This document shows, piece by piece, positions 1-7,648 of a DNA stretch of 37,109 nucleotides. The notes below the pieces were generated by a model. That model searched no databases, was not told the origin of the DNA, and worked only from the letters and a program-made list of their open reading frames with translations. The stretch comes from Candidatus Heimdallarchaeota archaeon (GTDB lineage Archaea > Asgardarchaeota > Heimdallarchaeia > JABLTI01), in NCBI GenBank assembly GCA_019894765.1, contig JAGXNT010000025.1, positions 1 to 37,109 on the forward strand, given 5' to 3'. How positions within the stretch are numbered: the first letter of the stretch is position 1; every line of letters starts with the position of its first letter. Position numbers and translations under genes: made by a program.

Positions 1-221
1 GGTGTTTTTGTTCCGGATAGAGGTCCTGTGAAAAATCCTAAAGGATTTTCTGGTGATAAAGGATCTAGTTCTTCCGTTAGTTGATCGAAAAGAAGTCTTG
101 CTGCGAGACCACTTCCCCCTACGTAGTTCCTATAGATCTCAGGATCTGGTTTCAAAACGGAGGTTTTTTCATTTGTTAAATCTACTTCAAGTATTTTTCC
201 TGTATTTCCAAAAACTGTCAA
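1..221 (-). CDS. Aldehyde:ferredoxin oxidoreductase family protein, N-terminal part (runs off left edge)
   Basis: Reading the minus strand from a TTG at 219-221 gives about 73 residues with the N-terminal signature of tungsten-pterin aldehyde:ferredoxin oxidoreductases: GNTGKILEVDLT near the start, YVGGSGLAARLLFD in the middle, then LSPENPLGFFTGPLSGT. This is the family's first pterin-binding region. The enzymes oxidise aldehydes to acids and reduce ferredoxin. The remaining ~530 residues expected for the family lie outside the window. The frame stays open upstream of 221 with no ATG, so the TTG is inferred from where family members begin; a weak GGT precedes it. It is divergent to the coiled-coil gene at 422. 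Family assignment is sure, but the exact subfamily (AOR, FOR, GAPOR, WOR) cannot be told from this part. Confidence 0.85.
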   Translation of the reverse strand, partial: MTVFGNTGKILEVDLTNEKTSVLKPDPEIYRNYVGGSGLAARLLFDQLTEELDPLSPENPLGFFTGPLSGTKT

Positions 222-421
222 AACATAACCACTTCTTATTCTGTTACTATTTAGAGATGCTTTTTCTAAAGATAAATCTTTTTTGTATTTCTGATGTAAC
301 AAAAAAACAACCAAAAAGATATTTATTCATGAAATGTCCACAAAACAACACTAAAAAAGCATAAGTATAGAATTTATTCTTAGTAAAAAAATACTGAATT
401 GAATTTAATTGAAAGGAGATT

Positions 422-2683
422 ATGAATTTGTCTGAAATATTGAATGAATTACAACTTTCTCCCATTGAGGAAAAGGTCTATCTTTTACTTTTGTCTGCTG
501 GACAGCTTTCTGTTCATGAAATTGCTAAACAAGTAGATAGTACTTCTGAGGAAGTAGATAAGTCCTTGCAAACTCTTATTGGGAAAAATCTCATTTACAC
601 AAATCCCTCTATTGTGAAGAAATATAATGCCGTATATCCATTGGTTTCATTATCTGATAAAGCAAAGAATTCTATTGAAACCATTCAAGCTTTGGGAAAT
701 GAAATTAATAGTTATGCTCAAGAAAAATTTGATACTCTTGATGATATTGTCAAGACACAAAAGGAAACAATTCATGATTTATCTAATTCTGCGAAAGAAG
801 AAATTCGGGTTGCAACTGAATCTTCCTCGATAGAAATTTCGACTGAACTAGATAAATTGATTGAAGAAATTGGTCAAATTTTAAATGATGAAAAAACTGC
901 AATATCTTCTCTTTCTCTTATTACTACAACAGATATGAGTAAGCATTATCAAGAAACTACTGAAAAAGCTGGAAATATAATTAGTTCTTCAGTCAGTGAT
1001 ATTGTAAACACTTTAGATGAATCTGAAGGTAAAATTAGAAAATCCTTTGTAGACTCTTCTGCAAAGATCGCAGATGCTTCATCTGTTATGGAGAACAGCT
1101 TAGTAGCTTCTTTAGACAACAACTTCAATGAATATGATAAAACATCAAAAGAAATCAAAGGAAAAATTGATCGCGTTGTCTCAGAATTTGATGCCTCAGC
1201 TAAAGATACTCTAGCATTATCCAGTGATTCTGTTATAGAGAATTACGCTAGTATAATTGAATCTGTTCATTCAAGAATTGGAACACATGATAAAACCACT
1301 AACCAAATTCTTGAGGAAAGAATTAGGAATATTTCTGAATCAATTCAAGAGATGAATGATGAATTTGGGAAAGTAGTTCATGATAGGCTTTCAGGAATAA
1401 AAAGAGAATACGATCAAATGATTGAAACATTCACTCGAAATACTGCTCAGATGTTTATTGATGCGAATGCTCAACTCGAAAGTCTTATTGCAGCGAAATC
1501 TAAAACAAACTATGACAAGCTTGACAATCTATTCAAGATTCTAAAAGATAATCTTGATAAGAATGCTACTGAGACAAGAGATGACATAAAATCAAAAGAA
1601 GTTCGTCTTGGAAATGAATTGAAAGTTAATGTTGAAACTACTCAGCGAAAGATGTCTGAAATCAGTGATAAATTAAACTTGGAACTAGTTAATAGTTTCA
1701 ATAGAATCAATACTGACTTTGAAACAACAAAGAATAGCATGGTTGGAACTATATCCGGAGCTAAAGAAGACTTCAATACTAAATTCCAAGAAGCAAGTGA
1801 TTCTACCTCGGCTACAATTTCTCACGAATTTAAAGAGAAAGAAACAGCTTTTACAGAAATAGGTTCAAAGATCATTGATGATATTCGAACTATTAACAGC
1901 ACTAGTGAAGTTGAAGGTAAAAACTTCGTCAAAGATACAGAAGATCGTGCTAAAGCAGCTATTGCTCGAATCGAAATGCCAGCTAAATCATTGTTGAATA
2001 GAGGTAAACAGACTGCTTTGAAATATGTTCAAGAACAAGCTTCCGTTGTTAATAGGACTATTAACGAATCTCAAGCAGGTATTGAAGATACCATTATTGC
2101 AGAGACTGCGAATGTAAAAACACAATTCAAAGGATTTGGAGATAAATTCAAAGAGAGCAACAAGAGTATCGAACGCTTACTAGCAAAAATGGAACTTACC
2201 TATAGTGAATTAGTTACTAAAATTAAAGATATCCCACGACCTGCAGTCAATACAACTACCATCTTGGGTCGAGAACCAGTGTTAATTCAAATGAAAGAAA
2301 TTTTCTCTCGAGTTAAATCCACTGTAACACTTGTTTATCCTGCTGTAGGTGACATTCATCTTAATGCCTTACTAAACAGTAATCCAAGAACTCGTATCAT
2401 TGTTATCTCTGATTTTGATCCATTCAAGAATTCGGATGTTATAAAGCAACTCATGTCTAAAGAAAACATACAATTGAAGTCTTTGGCTATTGGTTCAACA
2501 AGTAAACCTTACTATGCTATTGGAAGAGACGCAGAAGAAGGATTAATTGGTACATTAGATGAATCCGGTCAAGTTATTGGCATTACCAGTAATTCTAGCG
2601 CTTTTGTTGAATTAATAAATACAGAAATCATTAATACAATTATTACCCCAAAAACAAAAAGAGTTGTTTTACCGGAAACATAA
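422..2683 (+). CDS. TrmB-like winged-helix protein with a very long coiled-coil and C-terminal sensor-like domain
   Basis: A 753-residue protein in three parts. Residues 1-70 form a winged helix of the TrmB type (motif LSPIEEKVYLLLL, then a recognition-helix region around EIAKQV and LIGKNLIY). Residues ~80-620 are almost wholly helical, rich in E, K, S, T, D and N with heptad-like hydrophobics and hardly any proline, so an extended coiled coil is likely. Residues ~640-753 look like a small alpha/beta domain resembling the effector domain of TrmB-type regulators (TLVYPAVGDIHL, RIIVISDFD, YYAIGRDAEEGLIG). No signal peptide or membrane segment is seen. A strong GAAAGGAGAT ribosome binding site lies just before the ATG, and a hairpin terminator follows. 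TrmB regulators are usually 250-350 residues, so the coiled-coil insertion is unusual. Function unknown; a DNA-binding structural or chromosome-organising role is only inference. Confidence 0.75.
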   Translation: MNLSEILNELQLSPIEEKVYLLLLSAGQLSVHEIAKQVDSTSEEVDKSLQTLIGKNLIYTNPSIVKKYNAVYPLVSLSDKAKNSIETIQALGNEINSYAQEKFDTLDDIVKTQKETIHDLSNSAKEEIRVATESSSIEISTELDKLIEEIGQILNDEKTAISSLSLITTTDMSKHYQETTEKAGNIISSSVSDIVNTLDESEGKIRKSFVDSSAKIADASSVMENSLVASLDNNFNEYDKTSKEIKGKIDRVVSEFDASAKDTLALSSDSVIENYASIIESVHSRIGTHDKTTNQILEERIRNISESIQEMNDEFGKVVHDRLSGIKREYDQMIETFTRNTAQMFIDANAQLESLIAAKSKTNYDKLDNLFKILKDNLDKNATETRDDIKSKEVRLGNELKVNVETTQRKMSEISDKLNLELVNSFNRINTDFETTKNSMVGTISGAKEDFNTKFQEASDSTSATISHEFKEKETAFTEIGSKIIDDIRTINSTSEVEGKNFVKDTEDRAKAAIARIEMPAKSLLNRGKQTALKYVQEQASVVNRTINESQAGIEDTIIAETANVKTQFKGFGDKFKESNKSIERLLAKMELTYSELVTKIKDIPRPAVNTTTILGREPVLIQMKEIFSRVKSTVTLVYPAVGDIHLNALLNSNPRTRIIVISDFDPFKNSDVIKQLMSKENIQLKSLAIGSTSKPYYAIGRDAEEGLIGTLDESGQVIGITSNSSAFVELINTEIINTIITPKTKRVVLPET

Positions 2684-2698
2684 TAATTAGTCCAATTA

Positions 2699-2740
2699 GG
2701 TTGTTTGTTTGATACAAGCAACCCAATAATTTCTTTTTTT
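2699..2740 (+). terminator. Hairpin plus T-tract terminator of the coiled-coil gene
   Basis: GGTTGTTTGT (2699-2708) pairs with ACAAGCAACC (2714-2723) over 10 positions with one G-U pair and a 5-base loop, followed by a T-rich tract ending in seven T (2731-2740). It begins about 15 bases after the stop of the gene at 422-2683. Confidence 0.55.
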
Positions 2741-2788
2741 CAGTTTTTTTAATTTCTATAACAAGTATTAAAACAAAATAATGTTCTG

Positions 2789-2800
2789 ATAATATAATAG
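2789..2800 (+). promoter_or_regulatory. TATA-box-like element before the secreted membrane protein
   Basis: ATAATATAATAG lies about 32-43 bases before the ATG at 2832, a suitable distance for an archaeal TATA box with a short leader. Seen by eye only. Confidence 0.3.
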
Positions 2801-2831
2801 TTAAAAACAATTATACTTGGATTAAGGAAGA

Positions 2832-3674
2832 ATGAGTGTGCTTAGACAAAAGAGATTAAATCAGTTTACTTTTCTTATCATCATCTTTGTCATTAATTCT
2901 ATGTTTATCTCGAGTGTCAATGCTGATTACAATATTAAAGAAGGTGATGCCTACAGATTTGATATAAGTATTCTCAGAACTCCTTGGGATTTTCCCTACA
3001 ATCTGCACATCGGTGACATTGTAATCACGGAGGGGGAAAAGATGGTTGTAAAATTCACACTAGTTGATCCTCCTTATATCAAGTTTAGCATTACGATAAA
3101 CGGACAAACTGAGTCTACAACTGTTTTCTCAAATATTTTAGTTCAAGATCGTAATTGGGCTGATTTAACAGAAGAATACGAAGCATTGGGTTATAACATA
3201 ACAGAAACTAGTGATGTTTGGAGCTTGAGTCAACACAATTCAACCATTGTTGAAGCTGAGTATAGTAAGCGAAATGGAATACTCAAAAGATTTTATGCTT
3301 TTAATGAAAGTCAATTAATTAGTGTTTTGAACGCCGGAGAAATTGAATTAATTCGCTTAACTGAAGATAGTATTAGTTATAATTGGGCGTATTCATTTCT
3401 AGCTATTTTGCCGTTAACTGTTTTAGTTGTCTTTTTAATCAAATCAAATAAATTTCCTAAAGCCAAATCAACCAAAAAAGCAGCTCTAAAAGAGATATTA
3501 TACCAACAATCAGCTTCATCTGATGAATTACCTATTGGATTTACCGAAGAAACCACGACAATCGTAAATGGTAGAAAGGTGAAAATCCGAAAAACTCTTG
3601 TAATGACTCCTGATGGTATAAAATGGGAAGTTACTAATCTCAAAACCAATGAAACCTGGTTTGTAGATAAATAA
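2832..3674 (+). CDS. Signal-peptide single-pass membrane protein with a C-terminal KW-motif cytoplasmic domain
   Basis: A 280-residue protein. Residues 10-32 form a signal peptide (FLIIIFVINSMFISS, likely cut after VNA). Residues ~33-190 are an extracellular, beta-rich segment with several N-x-S/T sites. A transmembrane helix follows at ~195-213 (FLAILPLTVLVVFLI), then a basic KxxK stop-transfer and a cytoplasmic tail. The last ~40 residues (VNGRKVKIRK, LVMTPDGIKW, ETWFVDK) match the C-terminus of the multi-pass protein at 29966-30961, suggesting a shared small domain. GGAA sits just before the ATG. I do not recognise the extracellular region. Neighbours give no hint: a terminator separates it from the gene upstream, and the next gene runs the other way. 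Confidence 0.7.
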   Translation: MSVLRQKRLNQFTFLIIIFVINSMFISSVNADYNIKEGDAYRFDISILRTPWDFPYNLHIGDIVITEGEKMVVKFTLVDPPYIKFSITINGQTESTTVFSNILVQDRNWADLTEEYEALGYNITETSDVWSLSQHNSTIVEAEYSKRNGILKRFYAFNESQLISVLNAGEIELIRLTEDSISYNWAYSFLAILPLTVLVVFLIKSNKFPKAKSTKKAALKEILYQQSASSDELPIGFTEETTTIVNGRKVKIRKTLVMTPDGIKWEVTNLKTNETWFVDK

Positions 3675-3689
3675 AAAGAAAAAGGGATA

Positions 3690-4694
3690 TTATAACCGTT
3701 TTATAATTAATTCAGCCAAACGATTAGAATAAGCCCATTCGTTATCATACCAACTCACAATTGATATCATATTACCATTTACTTTTGTCCATATACTTGA
3801 GAAGACGGAGCTATTTGGATCACCAATTATATCTGTCGAAACAATAGGATCGTCTGTATATGAGAGAATACCTTTCAGTTCTCCTTCTGCTGCTGTTTTC
3901 ATTTTCGAGTTAATATCTTCAACGGTTGGAATTTTTTCGACATTGACTTTAAGATCAACGACACTCCCATTTACAGTTGGAACTCTCATAGCGAAACCAT
4001 CAAGTTTGCCTTTTAGATGTGGATATACTTCCCCAATAGCTTTTGCTGCTCCTGTCGAAGTTGGAATAATATTAACTGCACAAGCTCTACCTCGAATCAT
4101 TTTCACTGGATCGCCAGCTTTCCCAGTATCAACTGCATTTTGATTACCAGTATAGGAATGAATAGTTGTCATTATTCCTTGAGTGATTGTGTAGTTATCA
4201 TCAAGAACTTTCACTATTGGTCCTAGACAATTTGTTGTGCATGAGGCATTGGAAATTATTTTGTGTTCATCCTTAATTTTCTCATCATTGCAACCAAGAA
4301 CTACAGTAATGTCTGGGTTTTTTGCTGGTGCACTTATCAAAACACGTTTCGCACCCGCTTCCAAGTGTTTACTCGCACCATCTCTGTCAACAAAAAATCC
4401 CGTGCATTCCACTGCTACATCGACATTAAACTTGGTATGAGGAAGATTAGCAGGATCTCGTTCTGCAGTAACTGGGATCTCTTTTCCATTAATAATCAAA
4501 GAATTCTCTGTATGTTCCACAGTTCCTTTGAACCTGCCAAAAACGGAATCATATTTCAAAACATAAGCAAGATATTTTGGTTCAAATAAGTCATTAATAA
4601 ACACCACTTCTAACTCCGGGTGGTTTTCCATTACACTCCTGAAGAAAAGACGACCTATTCGCCCAAAACCATTTATAGCAATTTTTTTTCCCAT
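3690..4694 (-). CDS. gap: Glyceraldehyde-3-phosphate dehydrogenase, bacterial-type (class I)
   Basis: 334 residues, normal for the family. It catalyses NAD(P)-dependent phosphorylating oxidation of glyceraldehyde 3-phosphate in glycolysis/gluconeogenesis. Visible features are the Rossmann motif NGFGRIGR (residues 8-15); Asp35 after strand two, which favours NAD+; the catalytic Cys152 in ASCTTNC; the partner His179 in TTIHSYT; and the terminal SWYDNEWAYSNR motif. These belong to bacterial/eukaryotic class I GAPDH, whereas most archaea carry the distant class II enzyme. It is a single gene, convergent with the membrane protein at 2832-3674 across a 15-base gap. The ATG is preceded by GGAAT but no good Shine-Dalgarno. 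A bacterial origin by transfer is likely by family knowledge, though base composition looks like its neighbours. Confidence 0.95.
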   Translation of the reverse strand: MGKKIAINGFGRIGRLFFRSVMENHPELEVVFINDLFEPKYLAYVLKYDSVFGRFKGTVEHTENSLIINGKEIPVTAERDPANLPHTKFNVDVAVECTGFFVDRDGASKHLEAGAKRVLISAPAKNPDITVVLGCNDEKIKDEHKIISNASCTTNCLGPIVKVLDDNYTITQGIMTTIHSYTGNQNAVDTGKAGDPVKMIRGRACAVNIIPTSTGAAKAIGEVYPHLKGKLDGFAMRVPTVNGSVVDLKVNVEKIPTVEDINSKMKTAAEGELKGILSYTDDPIVSTDIIGDPNSSVFSSIWTKVNGNMISIVSWYDNEWAYSNRLAELIIKRL

Positions 4695-4820
4695 GGTTAT
4701 TCCAACATGAAAGTTAGTATACTGTTAATTCTTGTTCACAATTAGGATGCTCATTAAAAAAGTATTTCGAAAAGAAAACTAATACTATTATTAAAAAAAT
4801 CATAATGGTTTGTAAGGTGG

Positions 4821-4988
4821 TTACATAATAAACCAAGCCATTACAAACAATCCCGTAGTAACAACAAGAGTCGAAAGAACTGTTAGTCCTATAATTAAAA
4901 GTGCTTTACGGAAATCTTGTTTTATCATTTCTGGATAATCAATATTTCCTTGAATCAATTCAGCTTTTGGTAATTTTATTTGTGACAT
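4821..4988 (-). CDS. Small single-pass membrane protein, 55 residues
   Basis: An ORF too short for the usual cutoff. It begins ATG at 4986-4988 with an excellent AGGAGG ribosome binding site and ends TAA at 4821-4823. The protein has a charged N-terminal half (KLPKAELIQGN, IKQDFRK) and one transmembrane helix at ~30-54 (LLIIGLTVLSTLVVTTGLFV). It starts 13 bases after the stop of the longin-like membrane protein, its Shine-Dalgarno lying directly after that stop, so the two are surely co-transcribed and perhaps translationally coupled. A T-rich stretch follows on the same strand (4792-4800). Probably a partner or accessory subunit of the upstream membrane protein; no known family recognised. 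Confidence 0.75.
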   Translation of the reverse strand: MSQIKLPKAELIQGNIDYPEMIKQDFRKALLIIGLTVLSTLVVTTGLFVMAWFIM

Positions 4989-5001
4989 CTTAGTTCCTCC
5001 T

Positions 5002-5715
5002 TTACCTCATATCGTATTTCTTTGTCAATCCATTGACTGCACAGAATTTGAAAACATATTGAAATAGACCAAAGAATCCCATGAAAATTGGTACTGCAAG
5101 CATTAACATATACAAAGAATTTAAAGAAAAGACCATGAATAGAATTGCTCCAATTATTGCCACAACAAATCCCATCATTCCCATCATGAGTCGCTTCAAT
5201 CGTTCAGCGTGACCAATATTGCATTGACCTGGTTTGTACCCTATTGAACTGAAAATGAATTTTTGCATCATGCTTCTTGACTTATAAGGATCGAATGGTG
5301 AATCATCTTCTACAAGATTTTCTTCTTTTAGGTATTCTCCAAAATCTTTAGCAAGTATGTTGAGGTCGCTTTGTGAAGGCACAAAACCTCCCATATCATG
5401 TTTTTCTATTAAGGAATTTAGATACTTCGCAGCTTTAGCAATGTCGCCTTGTAATTTATTTACGATTTCTTGAGTCATTTTTTCTTGGTCGCCGAATATA
5501 ATTAGAATATCTGATACTTCGTCGAGTGCATACAACTTATTTTCTAAAACAACATATCTCAATTTATCATCGCTCATTTCATTTGCAAATGCTGAAAGAG
5601 CGACGAAAAATCCCGCTTGTAAAACATAATGATCATCATTATAAGCTACAGCTGGGTCTCTATTGTAATAGAAAATCGGTATACTCTCTCGAATTACCAA
5701 TACTTCATCTAACAT
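5002..5715 (-). CDS. Longin-like domain fused to a DUF2892-like membrane domain
   Basis: 237 residues from the ATG at 5713-5715. The frame extends to a TTG at 5742, but GGTGG sits eight bases before the ATG, so the ATG is chosen. The N-terminal ~110 residues read like an archaeal longin/roadblock-type domain: a strand with VLVIRESIPIFYY, a helix region LQAGFFVALSAFANEM, a paired strand KLRYVVLENKLYAL, then DILIIFGD and a long helix. A linker of ~50 residues follows. The C-terminal ~70 residues hold two hydrophobic helices after a CNIGHAERLKRLMMG motif and end with FKFCAVNGLTKKY, resembling DUF2892-type membrane domains. The longin part would face the cytoplasm. Longin folds occur in eukaryotic trafficking proteins and in Asgard archaea; here a role at the membrane is inference. 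It forms an operon with the 55-residue membrane peptide downstream. Confidence 0.65.
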   Translation of the reverse strand: MLDEVLVIRESIPIFYYNRDPAVAYNDDHYVLQAGFFVALSAFANEMSDDKLRYVVLENKLYALDEVSDILIIFGDQEKMTQEIVNKLQGDIAKAAKYLNSLIEKHDMGGFVPSQSDLNILAKDFGEYLKEENLVEDDSPFDPYKSRSMMQKFIFSSIGYKPGQCNIGHAERLKRLMMGMMGFVVAIIGAILFMVFSLNSLYMLMLAVPIFMGFFGLFQYVFKFCAVNGLTKKYDMR

Positions 5716-5904
5716 TTTTTTTCCACCGAAAATTGTTTCCAATAATTATACTTATAATGTAGTTCTCATCGCTTAAAAAAAGTATTATTTCTTATATTCT
5801 AAACAACAAAGCATCATATCTATAGTCTCAATCTTCCAACCCTAACTCTTAATAACAACTCCTCACAAAAATAGTATTACAATTATATCATAGTAGGTTT
5901 CTTC

Positions 5905-6492
5905 ATGGATTCTTCAGAGGATTTCTTAATAGGTGGAGATGAATTATTCCAAGAACCTAGATTTGTGAAGCATTACAATTTTATGATTGAAGATTACATT
6001 CCAAATATAGAGAAGCCAATTGCCTTCTTCCTTAGTTGTTCAAAACATAAACCATACAATAAATCACCCTATAGACGAGTTTTTCATGCTATGTTAGCAA
6101 AGAAACTCTCTCTTAGAGATCTCAGCCAAATTTACACGGTCTCAGAACCAGCAATAATTGTTCCCGAAGAATTAGATGATACTAATATTACTAAATATGA
6201 CTTTCCGCCAGATAAAATGAAAGAAGAAGGTCGAAGTATCTTCATTGAGAGGTTAGCATTTCTTCTTCCAAAATTAATTCACGCACACAAATATTCCTTC
6301 TATATCTTACCTAAACATCATCGAGGAATTTTTGAGCAAGCACTTAAAATCATCTCATTAAATAAAAAACAAAGTAAATTATCTGAAAAGATGCTCTCCT
6401 CAAAAGTTAAATATGCCCCTCCCTTAACATACAACCTACCGAAAGTAAGGGAAATAGTGAAGACTACGCTCAATAAGAATAATTTGTTATAG
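5905..6492 (+). CDS. Stand-alone archaeosine-synthase core-like (DUF5591-type) protein
   Basis: 195 residues. From residue 38 it follows the core of archaeosine synthase ArcS (formerly TgtA2): IAFFLSCSKHKPYNKS, then a strand with VSEPAIIVPEEL, KYDFPP, and later SFYILPKHHRGIFEQAL. ArcS carries the signature PC-x3-KPY-x2-S-x2-H as I recall it; here Cys45, Lys49, Pro50, Tyr51 and Ser54 are kept, but the first Pro is Ser44 and the final His is Arg57. Usual ArcS proteins also have TGT-like and PUA regions, which are absent. The next gene, 23 bases on, is a TGT-like protein, so the pair probably acts on one 7-deazaguanine-type modification. Whether the product is archaeosine in tRNA or something else cannot be decided. 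No clear Shine-Dalgarno is seen. Confidence 0.7.
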   Translation: MDSSEDFLIGGDELFQEPRFVKHYNFMIEDYIPNIEKPIAFFLSCSKHKPYNKSPYRRVFHAMLAKKLSLRDLSQIYTVSEPAIIVPEELDDTNITKYDFPPDKMKEEGRSIFIERLAFLLPKLIHAHKYSFYILPKHHRGIFEQALKIISLNKKQSKLSEKMLSSKVKYAPPLTYNLPKVREIVKTTLNKNNLL

Positions 6493-6515
6493 TATTTGAC
6501 GAGTGAAAAATTGAA

Positions 6516-7640
6516 ATGCCTACTAAAGAAGTGCGTAATGGTTTAATCTTTGAAAAGAAAACGGTTGTTAATACTAAGACATTTCATACACCAACTATGA
6601 TGTTGACTTATTCTTTTAGAGATAATAATCCTCGACCCTGGTTGAAAATACCTAATTGTTCTGTAATGACTAATGCCTATGATATTTTACAAAACGGTCG
6701 TCTCGAGAAGAGAGTAAGAGATAAGGGGATCCATAAAGAATTAGGATTGAAGAACGAGATTTGCGTGATGGACTCTGGAGGATTTCAATTTATCTCTCGA
6801 GGGGAAGAAGAAGATATTGATCCACTAAAAATTATTGATCTACAGAATGCTTCCAATACTGATATAGCTGTTGGTTTGGATTATCCAATTTTACAAGACT
6901 TCTCTCTGGAAAAAGCAAAAAAACTATCAAAGAAATCACTAGAAAACATTAAACTATCAATCAAGAACGTTCGTAATAGTATCGAAGTAATGCCTGTTCT
7001 GCATGGAACAACACCGGAGGAAATCCAGAAATATTTTGTAAAAGTAGAAAAAATATCTGATTTCAAAATTTGGGGCATTGGTGGTTTAGTTCCTCAAATG
7101 AAACAATCCTCAACTTCTCATACCAGGTACTTTAACATAATTGACAGAGTTATGGAAGCAAGAAAGCAATTAAACACAATAAATGAGGAATTATTGCTGC
7201 ATGTATTTGGTGTTGGAAGTCCCCTTGCTGGATTATTGTTTCTACTTGCAGGTGCTGACAGCATTGAAAGTATCTCTTGGATAATGAACGCTAAATACTT
7301 CTTAGTTTATCAAGATAAAATCGGAGCAAGAAAAGTTTCAAAACAAACTACCATGTGTACGACTAGTGTAAAATGGAATGAATATAATTGCACATGTCCT
7401 ATTTGTAGAAACAAAGATCTAGAAGAGATAGAACAAAAAATGAAAATGGGTGGGAATGAGGGATTTAAGAATAGAGCTATGCATAACGCGTATGTTTATC
7501 AGCAGATTCTTGTCGAGGCAAAAGAAGCAATTTCTGAGCATCGTTTAACAGATTTTTGTATAGAAAAATTAGGTAAGCATCGCTTCTTTAAGGGAATTCT
7601 AAAATATGCCTTGGAAAAAGTGGAAAAATACCATTCGTAA
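6516..7640 (+). CDS. tRNA-guanine transglycosylase-superfamily protein, short and without PUA domain
   Basis: 374 residues. TGT enzymes swap a guanine for a 7-deazaguanine base in a nucleic acid. Seen here: MDSGGFQF with Asp86 (general-base motif), DIAVGLDYP with Asp122 (base recognition), IGGL at 188-191, and a zinc site C292-x-C294-x2-C297 with His323 in the HN motif. Where the family has GVDxFDS/C with the nucleophilic Asp, this protein reads GADSIES, so Glu251 stands at the nucleophile position by eye. Archaeal ArcTGT is ~580 residues with C-terminal PUA; this protein lacks those domains. It follows the ArcS-core-like gene by 23 bases, an operon. It could be a diverged archaeosine enzyme, a non-catalytic partner, or a DNA-modifying DpdA-like enzyme; the superfamily assignment is firm, the reaction is not. 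Confidence 0.8.
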   Translation: MPTKEVRNGLIFEKKTVVNTKTFHTPTMMLTYSFRDNNPRPWLKIPNCSVMTNAYDILQNGRLEKRVRDKGIHKELGLKNEICVMDSGGFQFISRGEEEDIDPLKIIDLQNASNTDIAVGLDYPILQDFSLEKAKKLSKKSLENIKLSIKNVRNSIEVMPVLHGTTPEEIQKYFVKVEKISDFKIWGIGGLVPQMKQSSTSHTRYFNIIDRVMEARKQLNTINEELLLHVFGVGSPLAGLLFLLAGADSIESISWIMNAKYFLVYQDKIGARKVSKQTTMCTTSVKWNEYNCTCPICRNKDLEEIEQKMKMGGNEGFKNRAMHNAYVYQQILVEAKEAISEHRLTDFCIEKLGKHRFFKGILKYALEKVEKYHS

Positions 7641-7648
7641 TCTAGTTT

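Noticed and set aside
247..465. A 72-residue minus-strand frame overlapping the start of the coiled-coil gene
   Set aside because: It covers the promoter and ribosome binding site of a strong gene, is Phe/Lys-rich low-complexity, and has no start signal.
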